Origin: an uncultured Clostridia bacterium
Lineage (GTDB): Bacteria > Bacillota > Clostridia > Christensenellales > Aristaeellaceae
DNA: 41,167 nucleotides
Assembly: GCA_934621505.1 (NCBI GenBank)
Contig: CAKTUU010000019.1
Span: forward strand, 1-41,167
Direction: 5' to 3'
How positions within the stretch are numbered: position 1 is the stretch's first letter; the number at the start of each line of letters is the position of its first letter. Shown here one piece after another: positions 8,395-17,091 of this stretch. The translations under genes and the position numbers were made by a program. Under the pieces are notes generated by a model. It had not been told where the DNA came from. It saw nothing but the letters and a program-made list of their open reading frames with translations, and searched no databases.

Positions 8395-9099
8395 ATGCTG
8401 CTACATTTTTTAGGCGCGGGCTGCGCCTACCGCCCGCAATGGGGCAATACCAGCGCCCTGGGAACCTTTGGCGGGCAGAACCTGCTGCTGGACTGCGGCG
8501 AGAATATCTTTACCCGATTGTACGAAACCGGCCTGCTGGAAACCTGCGGAAAAATGACGGTACTCATCACCCACATTCACGCCGACCATGTGGGCAGCCT
8601 GTCCACCCTGATTTCCTATATGCGCTATGAAAAGCAAAATCCCATTCGGGTATGCTTTCCCGGCGACCAGGTGGAACGGCTGATGAAAACCTGCGGCATT
8701 TCCGACGGCGAATGCCTGTTTGACAACCGGCCAGCCGGCACGCTGGAAAACGGGGTCAGCTACCGGGCGATACCGGTTGAGCATGCCGCCAATCTGTCTT
8801 GCTACGGCTATCAGGTGACCGCGCCGGAAGGGTGCTTTTATTACAGCGGCGACACCCGCACCCTGCCGTCGCAGGTGCTGGCCGACTTTCAGACGGGAAG
8901 GATTCAGGAGCTGTATCAGGACGCTACTTTCCTTCAGCCTCAGGGCCAGTCCCACGGCAGTCTGGAGGCCCTATGTCAGGCGATCGCGCCCCGGCAGCGT
9001 CAGCGGGTTTGCCCCATGCATTTTTACGATGTAACGCCAAAGGACGCGGCGGCCCGCGGCTTTGCCATTCCGGACTGCTTTGAGGGGAGGAATCCGTAA
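8395..9099 (+). CDS. Metallo-beta-lactamase-fold hydrolase (RNase Z-like)
   Basis: A 234-residue single-domain hydrolase of the metallo-beta-lactamase fold. The metal site is complete: THIHADHVGS (HxHxDH, near 61-66), His in PVEHAAN, Asp in YYSGDTRT, and a late His in CPMHFYDV. The order and spacing resemble RNase Z and related phosphodiesterases, but the RNase Z exosite arm is not obvious, so a specific substrate is not claimed. GGGAGGAACC precedes the ATG. The stop overlaps the start of the next gene (TAATG), so it is co-translated with a phosphoesterase. Function beyond metal-dependent hydrolysis is unknown. Confidence 0.87.
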   Translation: MLLHFLGAGCAYRPQWGNTSALGTFGGQNLLLDCGENIFTRLYETGLLETCGKMTVLITHIHADHVGSLSTLISYMRYEKQNPIRVCFPGDQVERLMKTCGISDGECLFDNRPAGTLENGVSYRAIPVEHAANLSCYGYQVTAPEGCFYYSGDTRTLPSQVLADFQTGRIQELYQDATFLQPQGQSHGSLEALCQAIAPRQRQRVCPMHFYDVTPKDAAARGFAIPDCFEGRNP

Positions 9100-10076
9100 T
9101 GCCCGGTCTGCTGCGCTTTGGGGTGATGGCGGATTTGCACATGGATATTATGCACGACGGCACGCGGCGGGTGCGCACCTTCCTGCGCGCTGCCCGGGAA
9201 GCCGATGTGGATTTTATCATCTCTCTGGGGGATTTTCTCTACCCCGTCAAGCCGGAGCATTCCCTTTGTCCATGGGACAAGCTGCCGGTGAATTTGCGCC
9301 TGGCCCTGCAAAACCCGCACGAGCCGCGCATGAGCGTATTGCGGGAATTTAACCAGTTTGAAAAGCCCGCCTATCACGTCATGGGCAACCATGAAATGGA
9401 TTTTTGCCCCAAGGAAACCGTGCTGCAAGCCTACCAGTCCCCGGGACGGTATTACGCGTGGAGCCAGAACGGCTGGCGGCTGATTGTGCTGGACTCCAGC
9501 TATTACCGGGAAAACGGCCAGCTGAAGGATTACAATCAGGGCGCGTATTTCGCCACGGACGACCTGCCCTATCTGTCTCAGGAAGAGCTGGACTGGCTGG
9601 AAAAAGAACTGGCCGCTGCCACAGAGCCTGTGCTTTTGTTCTCCCATCAGCCCCTGTTTCACTGCCCCCGTGGACTGCGCAATGTGGATGATTTTCAGCG
9701 GATCATCGCCCGGGCCAACCGGCCCCGGCAAAAGGTGCTGCTGTGCCTGAACGGGCACATTCACATCGACGGCCTGCAGGTGGAGGACGACGTGCTGTAC
9801 TATACGGTCAACAGCATTTCCAACCTGTGGATGGGTCCAAAGTATGCGGCGAAGCACTATGCCGACAGCCTGCACCGGCAATACCCCAATCTGGAATTTG
9901 TCGCGCCCTACCGCACGCCGCTGTACGCCATTGTGGAGGTGGACGATCAGGGCGTGCGGGTAACGGGGAAGCAGGGCAGCTTTGTACCGCCCACCCCCAT
10001 GGATCTGCATTGGCCGGGAAAGACCTCCCCCTCCATCGCCAGCTGGGAGCGCCGCTGGAAGGAGCCGCTGGTGTAG
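9099..10076 (+). CDS. Calcineurin-like metallophosphoesterase
   Basis: A 325-residue metal-dependent phosphoesterase. Motifs in order are MADLHMD (Asp-x-His), SLGDF, MGNHEMD (Asn-His-Glu), FSHQPLF and NGHIHID (Gly-His-x-His), which together give the two-metal site of this superfamily. No signal peptide is seen, so it is probably cytoplasmic. The start overlaps the preceding stop by one base and has GGGAGG upstream. Substrate is unknown; relatives act on nucleotides, phosphodiesters or phosphoproteins. It is the second gene of a two-gene operon ending at a strong hairpin. Confidence 0.87.
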   Translation: MPGLLRFGVMADLHMDIMHDGTRRVRTFLRAAREADVDFIISLGDFLYPVKPEHSLCPWDKLPVNLRLALQNPHEPRMSVLREFNQFEKPAYHVMGNHEMDFCPKETVLQAYQSPGRYYAWSQNGWRLIVLDSSYYRENGQLKDYNQGAYFATDDLPYLSQEELDWLEKELAAATEPVLLFSHQPLFHCPRGLRNVDDFQRIIARANRPRQKVLLCLNGHIHIDGLQVEDDVLYYTVNSISNLWMGPKYAAKHYADSLHRQYPNLEFVAPYRTPLYAIVEVDDQGVRVTGKQGSFVPPTPMDLHWPGKTSPSIASWERRWKEPLV

Positions 10077-10089
10077 TTTTTCCGCAACG

Positions 10090-10134
10090 CAAAAGGCCCG
10101 TTTCACATCGTCAAAATGTGAAACGGGCCTTTTG
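10090..10134. terminator. Strong bidirectional terminator
   Basis: A perfect 19-bp stem, CAAAAGGCCCGTTTCACAT with its complement, and a 7-base loop. A runs on one side and T runs on the other make it work in both directions. It separates the convergent phosphoesterase and pgi genes. Confidence 0.9.
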
Positions 10135-10143
10135 ATCATGCTC

Positions 10144-11562
10144 TTACAGCACATACTCCTTGCGGCCCTCGGGACGGTTCTTCATCTCCTGAGCCTTCTT
10201 CAGGTACTTTTCATTCTGGTTGCCCAGTACGGCGTAGCTGGCAATCTTGCTTTCCTCCACGCCGGGCTGGTTAAAGGCGTCGATGTCCAGCAGCTCGCCC
10301 GCATAGGCGGTGGTCATTTCAAAGAAGTAGATCAGCTGGCCGATGGTGTAGGCGTTTACCTCCGGCAGGATGATGGTCTGGCTCATGCGGCCGGAACGGT
10401 ACAGGGCGTACTCCGTGCCCTGACGCTCGGCGTCAATCAGCTGGTTCAGGCTCTTGCCGCCCAGGAAGGCCACGTCCGGGAACTCCTCGCAGCCATGAGG
10501 AATGGGCGTTTCGGCATGGAAGGAACCCACCTTCATCAGGGTAATTACCTTATCGTAGGGGCCTTCGGTGTACAGCTGCAGCTGGCTGTGCTGGTCGGTT
10601 ACGCCCAGGGCCTTGGTGGGGGTCTGTCCCACGTTGACCGCCATGCCCTTGCGGGTCACGTTCTTGCCCAGGCTTTCGGCCCACAGCTGGCAGAACCAGT
10701 CGGCCATGTAGCGCAGGCTGTCGGCGTAGGGCATAACCACCTGAATGTTGGCCTCCATCTCCTGCATGGCAATGTATTGCAGCACGGCCTCCAGCAGGGC
10801 GGGATTCTTCCACACCTCATCGGTTTTGCAGCGTTCGTCCATGGCGGCGGCGCCGGCCAGCATGGCGCGAATGTCGATGCCGCATACGGCGGCGGGCAGC
10901 AGGCCCACGGGACACAGCTCGCTGAAGCGGCCGCCTACGCTGGACGGAATGTGGAACAGCTCAAAGCCATGCTCCTTGGCCAGCTTAATCAGGTTGCCCT
11001 TTTCCTTATCGGTGGTGGCGATGATATGCCTGGCCCAGTCCGCGCCTACTTCCTTTTTCAGCAGTTCGGAAATAATCAGGTACTGGCTCATGGTTTCGGC
11101 GGTAGCGCCGGATTTGGTAATTACGTTAAAGCAGGTCTTTTTGACGTCGATTACGTCCAGCAGCGCGGCCATGCGCTCGGGGTCAATGTTGTCCTCCACA
11201 TACAGGCGGGGGCCGCCGCGCTTTTCGGCGGGCAGGTCGTTGTAGTGCAGGTGGTTCAGCGCCTGCTGAATCGCGATGGGGCCCAAAGCGCTGCCGCCGA
11301 TGCCCAGCACCACAAAGGTGTCAAAATTCTGACGCACGGAGGCGGCCACTTTTTCAATGTGGGCCACAATCTCCTCCTGATTGTAGGGCAGCTCCATCCA
11401 GCCCAGCCAGCCGGTGCCGCGGTTTTTTTGTACATTATGCTGCGCCATGGCGGCGGCCTGAGCCATTCCATCTACATGGTCCGCGTCGATACCGTACTGG
11501 AAGCCCAGCACGTCGCTCATCATATGGTTAACGTCCAGTTGAATCGGCAGGTTTTTAGCCAT
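10144..11562 (-). CDS. pgi: Glucose-6-phosphate isomerase
   Basis: Interconverts glucose 6-phosphate and fructose 6-phosphate in glycolysis and gluconeogenesis. It has 472 residues, normal for the bacterial short form. Family motifs are VVLGIGGSALGP, the sugar-phosphate loop TKSGATAETM, GGRFSELCPVG, and the C-terminal TEGPYDKVITL block. The reading frame stays open upstream to 11886, but ATG 11562 has AAAGGGGA at correct distance and the N-terminus starts as the family does. It is probably monocistronic, with its own promoter upstream and a terminator shared with the phosphoesterase operon downstream. Confidence 0.95.
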   Translation of the reverse strand: MAKNLPIQLDVNHMMSDVLGFQYGIDADHVDGMAQAAAMAQHNVQKNRGTGWLGWMELPYNQEEIVAHIEKVAASVRQNFDTFVVLGIGGSALGPIAIQQALNHLHYNDLPAEKRGGPRLYVEDNIDPERMAALLDVIDVKKTCFNVITKSGATAETMSQYLIISELLKKEVGADWARHIIATTDKEKGNLIKLAKEHGFELFHIPSSVGGRFSELCPVGLLPAAVCGIDIRAMLAGAAAMDERCKTDEVWKNPALLEAVLQYIAMQEMEANIQVVMPYADSLRYMADWFCQLWAESLGKNVTRKGMAVNVGQTPTKALGVTDQHSQLQLYTEGPYDKVITLMKVGSFHAETPIPHGCEEFPDVAFLGGKSLNQLIDAERQGTEYALYRSGRMSQTIILPEVNAYTIGQLIYFFEMTTAYAGELLDIDAFNQPGVEESKIASYAVLGNQNEKYLKKAQEMKNRPEGRKEYVL

Positions 11563-11598
11563 CTGAAAAAATCCCCTTTCCAAGTAAATCCACGGGGT

Positions 11599-11627
11599 AG
11601 TATAACACAGCGGCCATGGTTTGAAAA
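11599..11627 (-). promoter_or_regulatory. Candidate sigma-A promoter of pgi
   Basis: On the minus strand, TTTTCA (11622-11627) and TATACT (11599-11604) are separated by 17 bases. The -10 matches 5/6 and the -35 4/6. The pgi start lies about 37 bases downstream of the -10. Confidence 0.5.
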
Positions 11628-11657
11628 GGCGAAAATCCGTGTAAAATATGCACAATT

Positions 11658-13121
11658 CTACCCTTTTGCTTCCTCCGCCGCCATGCACTGCGCCACGGCG
11701 GAGCCGTCCACCGTTTCCTCCCGCTCCAGCCGCAGGCACAGCCGTTCCCATGCCTGCCGGTGCCGGTCCAGCACATACGCCGCCAGCCCGCGGGCCTGGC
11801 ACAGCCACTGCTGCCGCGCCGCCTCCTGCTGTGGGGCGTTGGGCAGCGAAACCTCGCGGCTGAAGGGCAGCATGCCCCATTCGCATACCATGCGCCGGGC
11901 CAGCGTTGCCGCTTTTTCAATATCCCCCGCCGCGCCGGTACTGACGTTCTCCGGCCCCAGCAGCAGCGCCTCCGCCTCACGCCCGGCCAGAGCGACCGCC
12001 ATGTGACACAACAGCTCCTGCCGCTGGTGAAAGGCTTTTTCCGGCGGCAGCGCCATGCTGTAGCCTGCCGCGCCCCGGGAGGTGGGAATGATGGACACCC
12101 GCTGAATGGCGCAATCCGGCAGCAGCGCCGCCGTGGCAATGGCGTGGCCCGCCTCATGGGCGGCGGTCACCCGCCGTTCCTCAAGCACAGCGTCCGGCTG
12201 CCGCGCGCCAAACAGGGTTTGCTCCATGGCCTGCTCCACATCCCCGGTATCGATGCTTTCGCCGCCCCGTTTGGCGGCCAGAATGGCCGCTTCATTCAGC
12301 AGGCATTCCAGCTTTGCGCCGGAAAACAGGGGCGTCTGCCGGGCCAGGCTTTCCAGACAAACCTGATCGGACAAAGGCTTTTGGCGGGCATGGAGACGCA
12401 AAATTTGCAGCCGCTCCGCATAGCCGGGCAGGGGCACCTCAATCTGCCGGTCAAAGCGCCCGGCCCGCAGCAGGGCCTCGTCCAGAGTGTCCACCCGATT
12501 GGTGGCCGCCAGCACAATCACCCCGTCGCCATCGCCAAAGCCGCTCATTTCCGACAGCAGGGCGTTCAGGGTCTGCTCCCGCTCATCGTTGCGGTTATCC
12601 CGCTTTTTGCCAATAGCGTCAATCTCGTCAAAAAAGATCACCGCCTTGCCTGCCTTGCGGGCTTTGGCAAACAGCGCCCTTACCCGGCTCGCGCCCACAC
12701 CCACATACATTTCCACAAAGTCCGCTCCGTTCACGGCAAAAAACGGCACTCCCGCCTCGCCCGCCAGCGCGCGGGCCATCAGGGTTTTGCCGGTGCCCGG
12801 CGGGCCGTACAGCAGCACGCCCCGGGGCGTGCGCGCGCCAAAGCGGCGATAGGTTTGCGGGTTGCGAATAAAATCCACCAGATCCTCCAAACTGGTCATG
12901 GCTTCCCGGTTGGCCGCCACGTCCGTAAAGCGCGCGGCGGGCGTTTGTCCCTGATCCACAGGGTCAAACCGGCCCGCCAGGGCTGGCTGCGGCTTTTTGA
13001 CCAAAGCCGCGCAAAGCAGCACCCCGCCCAGCAGCAGCGCATAGGGTGTCTGCCCGCCGCCCTGAAGAAGGGCGGCAAGGGTCAAAGCCATGGTAGTCAA
13101 AAGAAAAAACGTTTTTTGCAT
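11658..13121 (-). CDS. Short FtsH-like AAA+ zinc metalloprotease
   Basis: Membrane-anchored ATP-dependent protease, 487 residues against about 600-650 for typical FtsH. Two adjacent membrane segments at the N-terminus (about 4-20 and 27-41) leave a loop of only a few residues, so the usual extracytoplasmic domain is missing. The AAA domain has GPPGTGKT (106-113), VIFFDEIDAIG, and the second region of homology TNRVDTLDEALLRAGRFDR. The protease domain has HEAGH (322-326) and the third zinc ligand region GDIEKA. ATG 13130 is one base after AAGGAGG, too close; ATG 13121 is ten bases from it and is preferred. Targets are unknown. It may be a second FtsH paralogue, since a housekeeping ftsH normally sits near tilS/hpt. 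Confidence 0.88.
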   Translation of the reverse strand: MQKTFFLLTTMALTLAALLQGGGQTPYALLLGGVLLCAALVKKPQPALAGRFDPVDQGQTPAARFTDVAANREAMTSLEDLVDFIRNPQTYRRFGARTPRGVLLYGPPGTGKTLMARALAGEAGVPFFAVNGADFVEMYVGVGASRVRALFAKARKAGKAVIFFDEIDAIGKKRDNRNDEREQTLNALLSEMSGFGDGDGVIVLAATNRVDTLDEALLRAGRFDRQIEVPLPGYAERLQILRLHARQKPLSDQVCLESLARQTPLFSGAKLECLLNEAAILAAKRGGESIDTGDVEQAMEQTLFGARQPDAVLEERRVTAAHEAGHAIATAALLPDCAIQRVSIIPTSRGAAGYSMALPPEKAFHQRQELLCHMAVALAGREAEALLLGPENVSTGAAGDIEKAATLARRMVCEWGMLPFSREVSLPNAPQQEAARQQWLCQARGLAAYVLDRHRQAWERLCLRLEREETVDGSAVAQCMAAEEAKG

Positions 13122-13150
13122 CTGACTCATGCCTCCTTATCAGCATGGAC

Positions 13151-13180
13151 AGTATACAAAAATGAATGGACACAAGTAAA
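13151..13180 (-). promoter_or_regulatory. Candidate promoter of the FtsH-like gene
   Basis: On the minus strand, TTTACT (13175-13180) and TATACT (13151-13156) are 18 bases apart, with a 5/6 match in the -10. It lies 30 bases upstream of the chosen start. Confidence 0.5.
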
Positions 13181-13287
13181 TGGTACTTATTGTCGCCCCG
13201 TTTTTTGCTCGGCCCAAACGCGCATAGTAAGACCGGGCGGCAGGCCATGGGTCTGCGCGCATACGCAACCGGTTTGGGGGGATTTGG

Positions 13288-16008
13288 ATGAAAAAGAAAA
13301 AACACGCTGTCCGGACGCCCAATCCGGAGCGGGAGTCCATGACGCAGGACCACGTTGAGCCCACGAAGCAGGCCGAAGGGGAGCAGCCGTCCGAAGCGAA
13401 CGGCCCATCCGGGACGGAACCGGATTCCCCGCCTGAGCCGCTCACGCGACGGCGGCAGCGCCAGATGCGCAGACAGCGGGACAAGGCGTATTTTGCCCGG
13501 GAAAAGGATCTTTCACCCCGGCAGGCGAAGCGGCTGGCCAGAACGCGCCGTCAGGCAGCCCGGCGGCTGGGCGCGCCGGGCATTGGCAAAACCGGCGTGC
13601 CGGTGAAGCGTCACCCCTGGCGCACTGCGTTTTCCCTGCTGGCCTGCGGGGTGCTGGCCCTGTTTGCGGGCGCGTATTTCGCCTTTGACATGGCCCACTG
13701 GCAGCCGCTGGATATCCGTCGCATTACCGCCGCCCCGCAAACCGGGGCCATGTATGACAATCAGGGGCTGCTGATTACCAAAATCCGCGGGGCGGAAAAC
13801 CGGGTGGTGGTTCCTCTGGACGATATTCCCATAGAAACCCGGCAGGCCTTTCTGGCCGCCGAGGATCTGCGCTTTTACCAGCACCACGGCGTGGACGTGG
13901 TACGCCTGTTCGGAGCGCTGGCCGCCAATATCCGGCAGGGCGGCTACGCCCAGGGGGCCAGCACCATCACCATGCAGCTGATTCGTCAAAGCCACCTGAG
14001 CACGCAAAAGACCATCGCCCGCAAGCTGGAGGAAATCTGGCTGGCCTGGCAGCTGGAGCGGCAGATGAGCAAGGACGATATTCTGGCCATGTACCTGAAT
14101 TACATTTACTTTGGCAACGGGGCCTACGGCATACAGGCGGCGGCCCAGACCTATTTTGACGTGGACGCCAAAGACCTGACCCTGGCCCAGGCGGCGGCGC
14201 TGGCCGCCAGCATCAAGGCCCCCAGTTATTATTCCCCCTCCGCCAGCGAAAGCGCCAACCGTTCCCGCCGGGGGTATATTCTGGACACCATGCTGGCGGA
14301 AGGCATGATTGACCAGCAGCGTCACGACGCCGCCCGCGCCGAAACGGTCGCGGTGGTGGAAACCGTCCCGGAAAGCCTGCCCTACGGCTGGTTTGTGGAC
14401 GCGGTGCTGGACGAGGCGGAGAACCTTCTGGGCATGACCAGCGACCAGGTCTTGACCGGCGGCCTGATGATTGACACCACCCTGAGCCGCACCCATCAGG
14501 ATGTTCTGGACGCGCAGTTTGAAAAGGACCTGTTTCCCGCAAAGGCCAGCGACGGCACTCTGGTGCAGGGCGCCGCCGCCTGTGTGGACACCCGCACCGG
14601 CGAGGTGCTGGCCATTGTGGGCGGCCGCAGCTACGATGTGCGGCGGGGCTTTAACCGGGCCACCCAGCTGCGCCGCCAGCCCGGATCAGCCCTGAAGCCT
14701 CTGGCGGCCTACGCGCCCGCCATTGACAAATTCGGCTTTATGACCGCCAGCGTGCTAAAGGACGAACCCACCAATTTTAACGGCTACAAGCCCCGCAACG
14801 CGGGCTATACCTACTATGGCAACGTCAGCATCCGCTCCGCCCTCACCAGCAGCCTGAACGTGGCGGCGGTATCGCTGCTGAACCAGATTGGCGTGCAGGC
14901 GGCGCGGGATTATCTGACCAGCGTGGGCATTCCCCTGGACGACCGGGACGCGAACCTGTCCCTGGCTTTGGGCGCTATGACCTACGGTGTGTCCCCGGTG
15001 CATCTGGCGGCGGCCTACGCGCCCTTTGGCAACGGCGGGGCCTTTCACGGGGCGCACTTCATCCGCAAGGTAACGGACAGCGCGGGCCGGGTGCTGTACC
15101 AGCACCGGGACGGCGGGCGGCAGGTGCTCAGCGCCCAGTCCGCCTATCTGATGACCAGCCTGATGCAGTCCGTCACCTCCTACGGCACCGGGGCCAAGCT
15201 GTCCGGCGCTGGCACGCCGGTAGCGGGCAAAACCGGCACGGTTAACATGACCGGCGGCGGCAACCGGGATATCTGGATGGCCGCCTATAACAGCGAAATT
15301 TCCTGCGCCTTCTGGATGGGCTTTGACGAACCGGACAGCAAGCACAAATTGCAGGGCTGGGTCAGCGGCGGCGACAATACCGCCGCCATGGCCCGGGACT
15401 ACTTTAAGGCCCTGTACAAGGGAAAGGACAAGCCCCAGTTTACCCGGCCTGACGGCATCATCAGCCTGGAAATTGACAAACAGGCCATCAAGTGGCGGGG
15501 CGAACCCATGCTGGCGGTGGACCTGACCCCATCGTCCTACCGCTACACCGAATATTTTACTAGAGACAACCATCCCACCAAAAAAAGCGACATCTGGTCG
15601 CCGCCCCGTTCCCCCAACCAGTTTACCGTGGGCCACAACAGCAGCGGCTATCCCCTGTTGATGATTCAGCCGGCGGACACCGCCATTTACCGGGTGCAGC
15701 GGGACACCTACGGCGAGAGCTTTGTGCTGACGGAATTGTACGGTTCCGCCGGAGAAACGCTGTACTATGCCGATACCTCCGCCAAGCCGGGGGTGGTGTA
15801 CACCTACCGGGTCATTCCCGTCCACGCGGAGCTGCTGAACAACGGCATCCTGCTGGAAGGGGTGCAGGCGGTGCAGGTGGCCCAGGCCAAGCTGTCCGGC
15901 GGACTGCTGGACAGCCTGAAAAACTGGTTTACCGGCAGCCGCAGTGCGGAGCAGGACGCGGTGGAAGGCATGACGGAAAATCAGGAATCTATTTTCTGGT
16001 CCAAATAG
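13288..16008 (+). CDS. Class A penicillin-binding protein (PBP1A-like)
   Basis: Bifunctional cell-wall synthase of 906 residues. It polymerises lipid II and cross-links peptide stems on the outer face of the membrane. A long, Arg- and Lys-rich cytoplasmic tail (1-110) precedes one membrane anchor (about 111-133). The glycosyltransferase (GT51) domain has the catalytic Glu in AAEDLRFYQHHGVD (E192) and QGASTITMQL. The transpeptidase domain has the nucleophile Ser467 in PGSALK, SLN, and KTGT (Lys648). A C-terminal extension of about 170 residues may be a fibronectin-like fold. GGGGGGA lies nine bases from the ATG. A terminator follows, so it is probably transcribed alone. Which paralogue it is (PonA, PbpF) cannot be decided. 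Confidence 0.93.
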   Translation: MKKKKHAVRTPNPERESMTQDHVEPTKQAEGEQPSEANGPSGTEPDSPPEPLTRRRQRQMRRQRDKAYFAREKDLSPRQAKRLARTRRQAARRLGAPGIGKTGVPVKRHPWRTAFSLLACGVLALFAGAYFAFDMAHWQPLDIRRITAAPQTGAMYDNQGLLITKIRGAENRVVVPLDDIPIETRQAFLAAEDLRFYQHHGVDVVRLFGALAANIRQGGYAQGASTITMQLIRQSHLSTQKTIARKLEEIWLAWQLERQMSKDDILAMYLNYIYFGNGAYGIQAAAQTYFDVDAKDLTLAQAAALAASIKAPSYYSPSASESANRSRRGYILDTMLAEGMIDQQRHDAARAETVAVVETVPESLPYGWFVDAVLDEAENLLGMTSDQVLTGGLMIDTTLSRTHQDVLDAQFEKDLFPAKASDGTLVQGAAACVDTRTGEVLAIVGGRSYDVRRGFNRATQLRRQPGSALKPLAAYAPAIDKFGFMTASVLKDEPTNFNGYKPRNAGYTYYGNVSIRSALTSSLNVAAVSLLNQIGVQAARDYLTSVGIPLDDRDANLSLALGAMTYGVSPVHLAAAYAPFGNGGAFHGAHFIRKVTDSAGRVLYQHRDGGRQVLSAQSAYLMTSLMQSVTSYGTGAKLSGAGTPVAGKTGTVNMTGGGNRDIWMAAYNSEISCAFWMGFDEPDSKHKLQGWVSGGDNTAAMARDYFKALYKGKDKPQFTRPDGIISLEIDKQAIKWRGEPMLAVDLTPSSYRYTEYFTRDNHPTKKSDIWSPPRSPNQFTVGHNSSGYPLLMIQPADTAIYRVQRDTYGESFVLTELYGSAGETLYYADTSAKPGVVYTYRVIPVHAELLNNGILLEGVQAVQVAQAKLSGGLLDSLKNWFTGSRSAEQDAVEGMTENQESIFWSK

Positions 16009-16046
16009 CATTTGGGAAGTGCATGTTCCCCGACAGGAAACGGCCG

Positions 16047-16168
16047 CTCAGCGTGTTGAAAAACCGGAGATGCAGGACGCATTGCCTCCTGCCAGGGTTT
16101 TAGGAACAGCGCCCCTAAGCCTTGTGCCACACCTCTTTTCCCGCGAACCAGCGCAGCCTTGTTCGCGG
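16047..16168. repeat. Dispersed multi-hairpin repeat, copy 1
   Basis: By-eye alignment shows that this segment matches the reverse complement of 27789-27903 over almost its whole length, from CTCAGCGTGTT to GTTCGCGG. Shared blocks include TGCCTCCTGCCAGGGTTTTA, CCCCTAAGCCTTG and CCGCGAACCAGCG. This copy has decayed: its two inner palindromes no longer pair fully, and about eight bases are inserted near 16132-16139. It lies just after the penicillin-binding protein gene and has no coding potential that I recognise. Confidence 0.8.
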
Positions 16169-16203
16169 GCGCGGCATCCTGGCCGGTGTTTGTCAACGCT
16201 CCA

Positions 16204-16246
16204 GAGCGCCCATCCCCTGTCAGGGAGCGGGCGCTCCTTTCTTTTT
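16204..16246 (+). terminator. Terminator after the penicillin-binding protein gene
   Basis: A stem GAGCGCCC (16204-16211) with GGGCGCTC (16229-16236) is followed by CTTTCTTTTT. A smaller CCCTG/CAGGG hairpin sits inside the loop. Confidence 0.75.
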
Positions 16247-16304
16247 GTGTTTTTTCCAAAAACTGCAACACATTTTGTCTCTTTTCTTTGTGAAAGGTGT
16301 GATA

Positions 16305-16333
16305 TTGCGCCGCGCCGGGAAATGTGCTATGAT
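16305..16333 (+). promoter_or_regulatory. Extended -10 promoter for the sugar transferase/transketolase operon
   Basis: TTGCGC (16305-16310) and TATGAT (16328-16333) are 17 bases apart, and TGC directly before the -10 gives an extended -10 element. The start codon follows 48 bases later. Confidence 0.6.
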
Positions 16334-16380
16334 TAAATGTGGTATTGCATACGCACTTGCAGCCGGAAAGGAACGCGGCC

Positions 16381-17091
16381 ATGGCGGAAATCAAAACATC
16401 TTTGGATATGGGGGATGCTTTGCCCCGCTGGGACGGGCCCCTGTCCCACCCGTTTTACAGCAAGTTTGTCAAGCGGGCGCTGGATTTTATCATGGCGCTG
16501 CTGCTGCTGCTGCCCTGCATGGTGGTCATGCTGCCCATTGCTTTGGCGGTGAAGCTGACCTCCACGGGGCCGGTTTTATACTCCGCTCCCCGAGGCGGCT
16601 ACCATAACCGCACCTTTCGGATTTTCAAATTTCGCACCATGGTGGTTGGGGCGGACAGGTTTTCCTCCACCACGGCTTTGAACGACCCGCGGGTCACCCG
16701 GGTGGGCCGGGTGCTGCGGTGGAGCAAGCTGGACGAGCTGCCCCAGCTGTTCAATATTCTAAAGGGCGACATGAGCTTTATCGGCCCCCGGCCGGAGCTT
16801 TTGCGCTATACCACCCAGTATACGCCGGATCAGCAATGCATCCTGTGGGTGCGGCCCGGCATCAGCGACCCAAGCTCCCTCAAGCTGATCAGCCTGGACG
16901 AGCTGGTGGGCCATGACGACCCGGAAGGCAGCTACGAAACCAAAATTCTGGGCGAAAAAAACCGCATGCGTGTGGAATACGCCCGGAACCAGTCCCTCCG
17001 TCTGGACGCGCGGGTGTTTGGGCAAACCCTCAAATGCCTGTTTCAAAAGGTGTTTTGCAAATCTATCCCGGAGCATAAGGAGAGCCAATGA
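16381..17091 (+). CDS. Undecaprenyl-phosphate sugar phosphotransferase (bacterial sugar transferase)
   Basis: Initiating enzyme of surface glycan synthesis: it moves a sugar phosphate from a nucleotide sugar onto undecaprenyl phosphate at the membrane. It has 236 residues, the short single-domain form (PglC/WcaJ C-terminal type). It has an N-terminal membrane-inserted helix (about 35-60), FKFRTM, DELPQLFNILKGDMSFIGPR with the catalytic Asp-Glu pair, and a conserved PRPE. ATG 16381 has GGAAAGGA upstream. The stop overlaps the start of the transketolase gene, so translation is coupled. No other glycosyltransferase, flippase or polymerase is near. The sugar donor is unknown. Confidence 0.9.
   Translation: MAEIKTSLDMGDALPRWDGPLSHPFYSKFVKRALDFIMALLLLLPCMVVMLPIALAVKLTSTGPVLYSAPRGGYHNRTFRIFKFRTMVVGADRFSSTTALNDPRVTRVGRVLRWSKLDELPQLFNILKGDMSFIGPRPELLRYTTQYTPDQQCILWVRPGISDPSSLKLISLDELVGHDDPEGSYETKILGEKNRMRVEYARNQSLRLDARVFGQTLKCLFQKVFCKSIPEHKESQ

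Noticed and set aside
11563..11886. N-terminal extension of pgi to 11886
   Set aside because: The extra residues are Arg/Gly/Ala-rich and overlap the end of the FtsH-like gene; ATG 11562 has a ribosome binding site and a promoter just upstream.
9982..12006. A 674-codon plus-strand open frame opposite pgi
   Set aside because: pgi on the minus strand has all family motifs; this frame is repetitive in Gly, Gln and His and crosses a strong bidirectional terminator.
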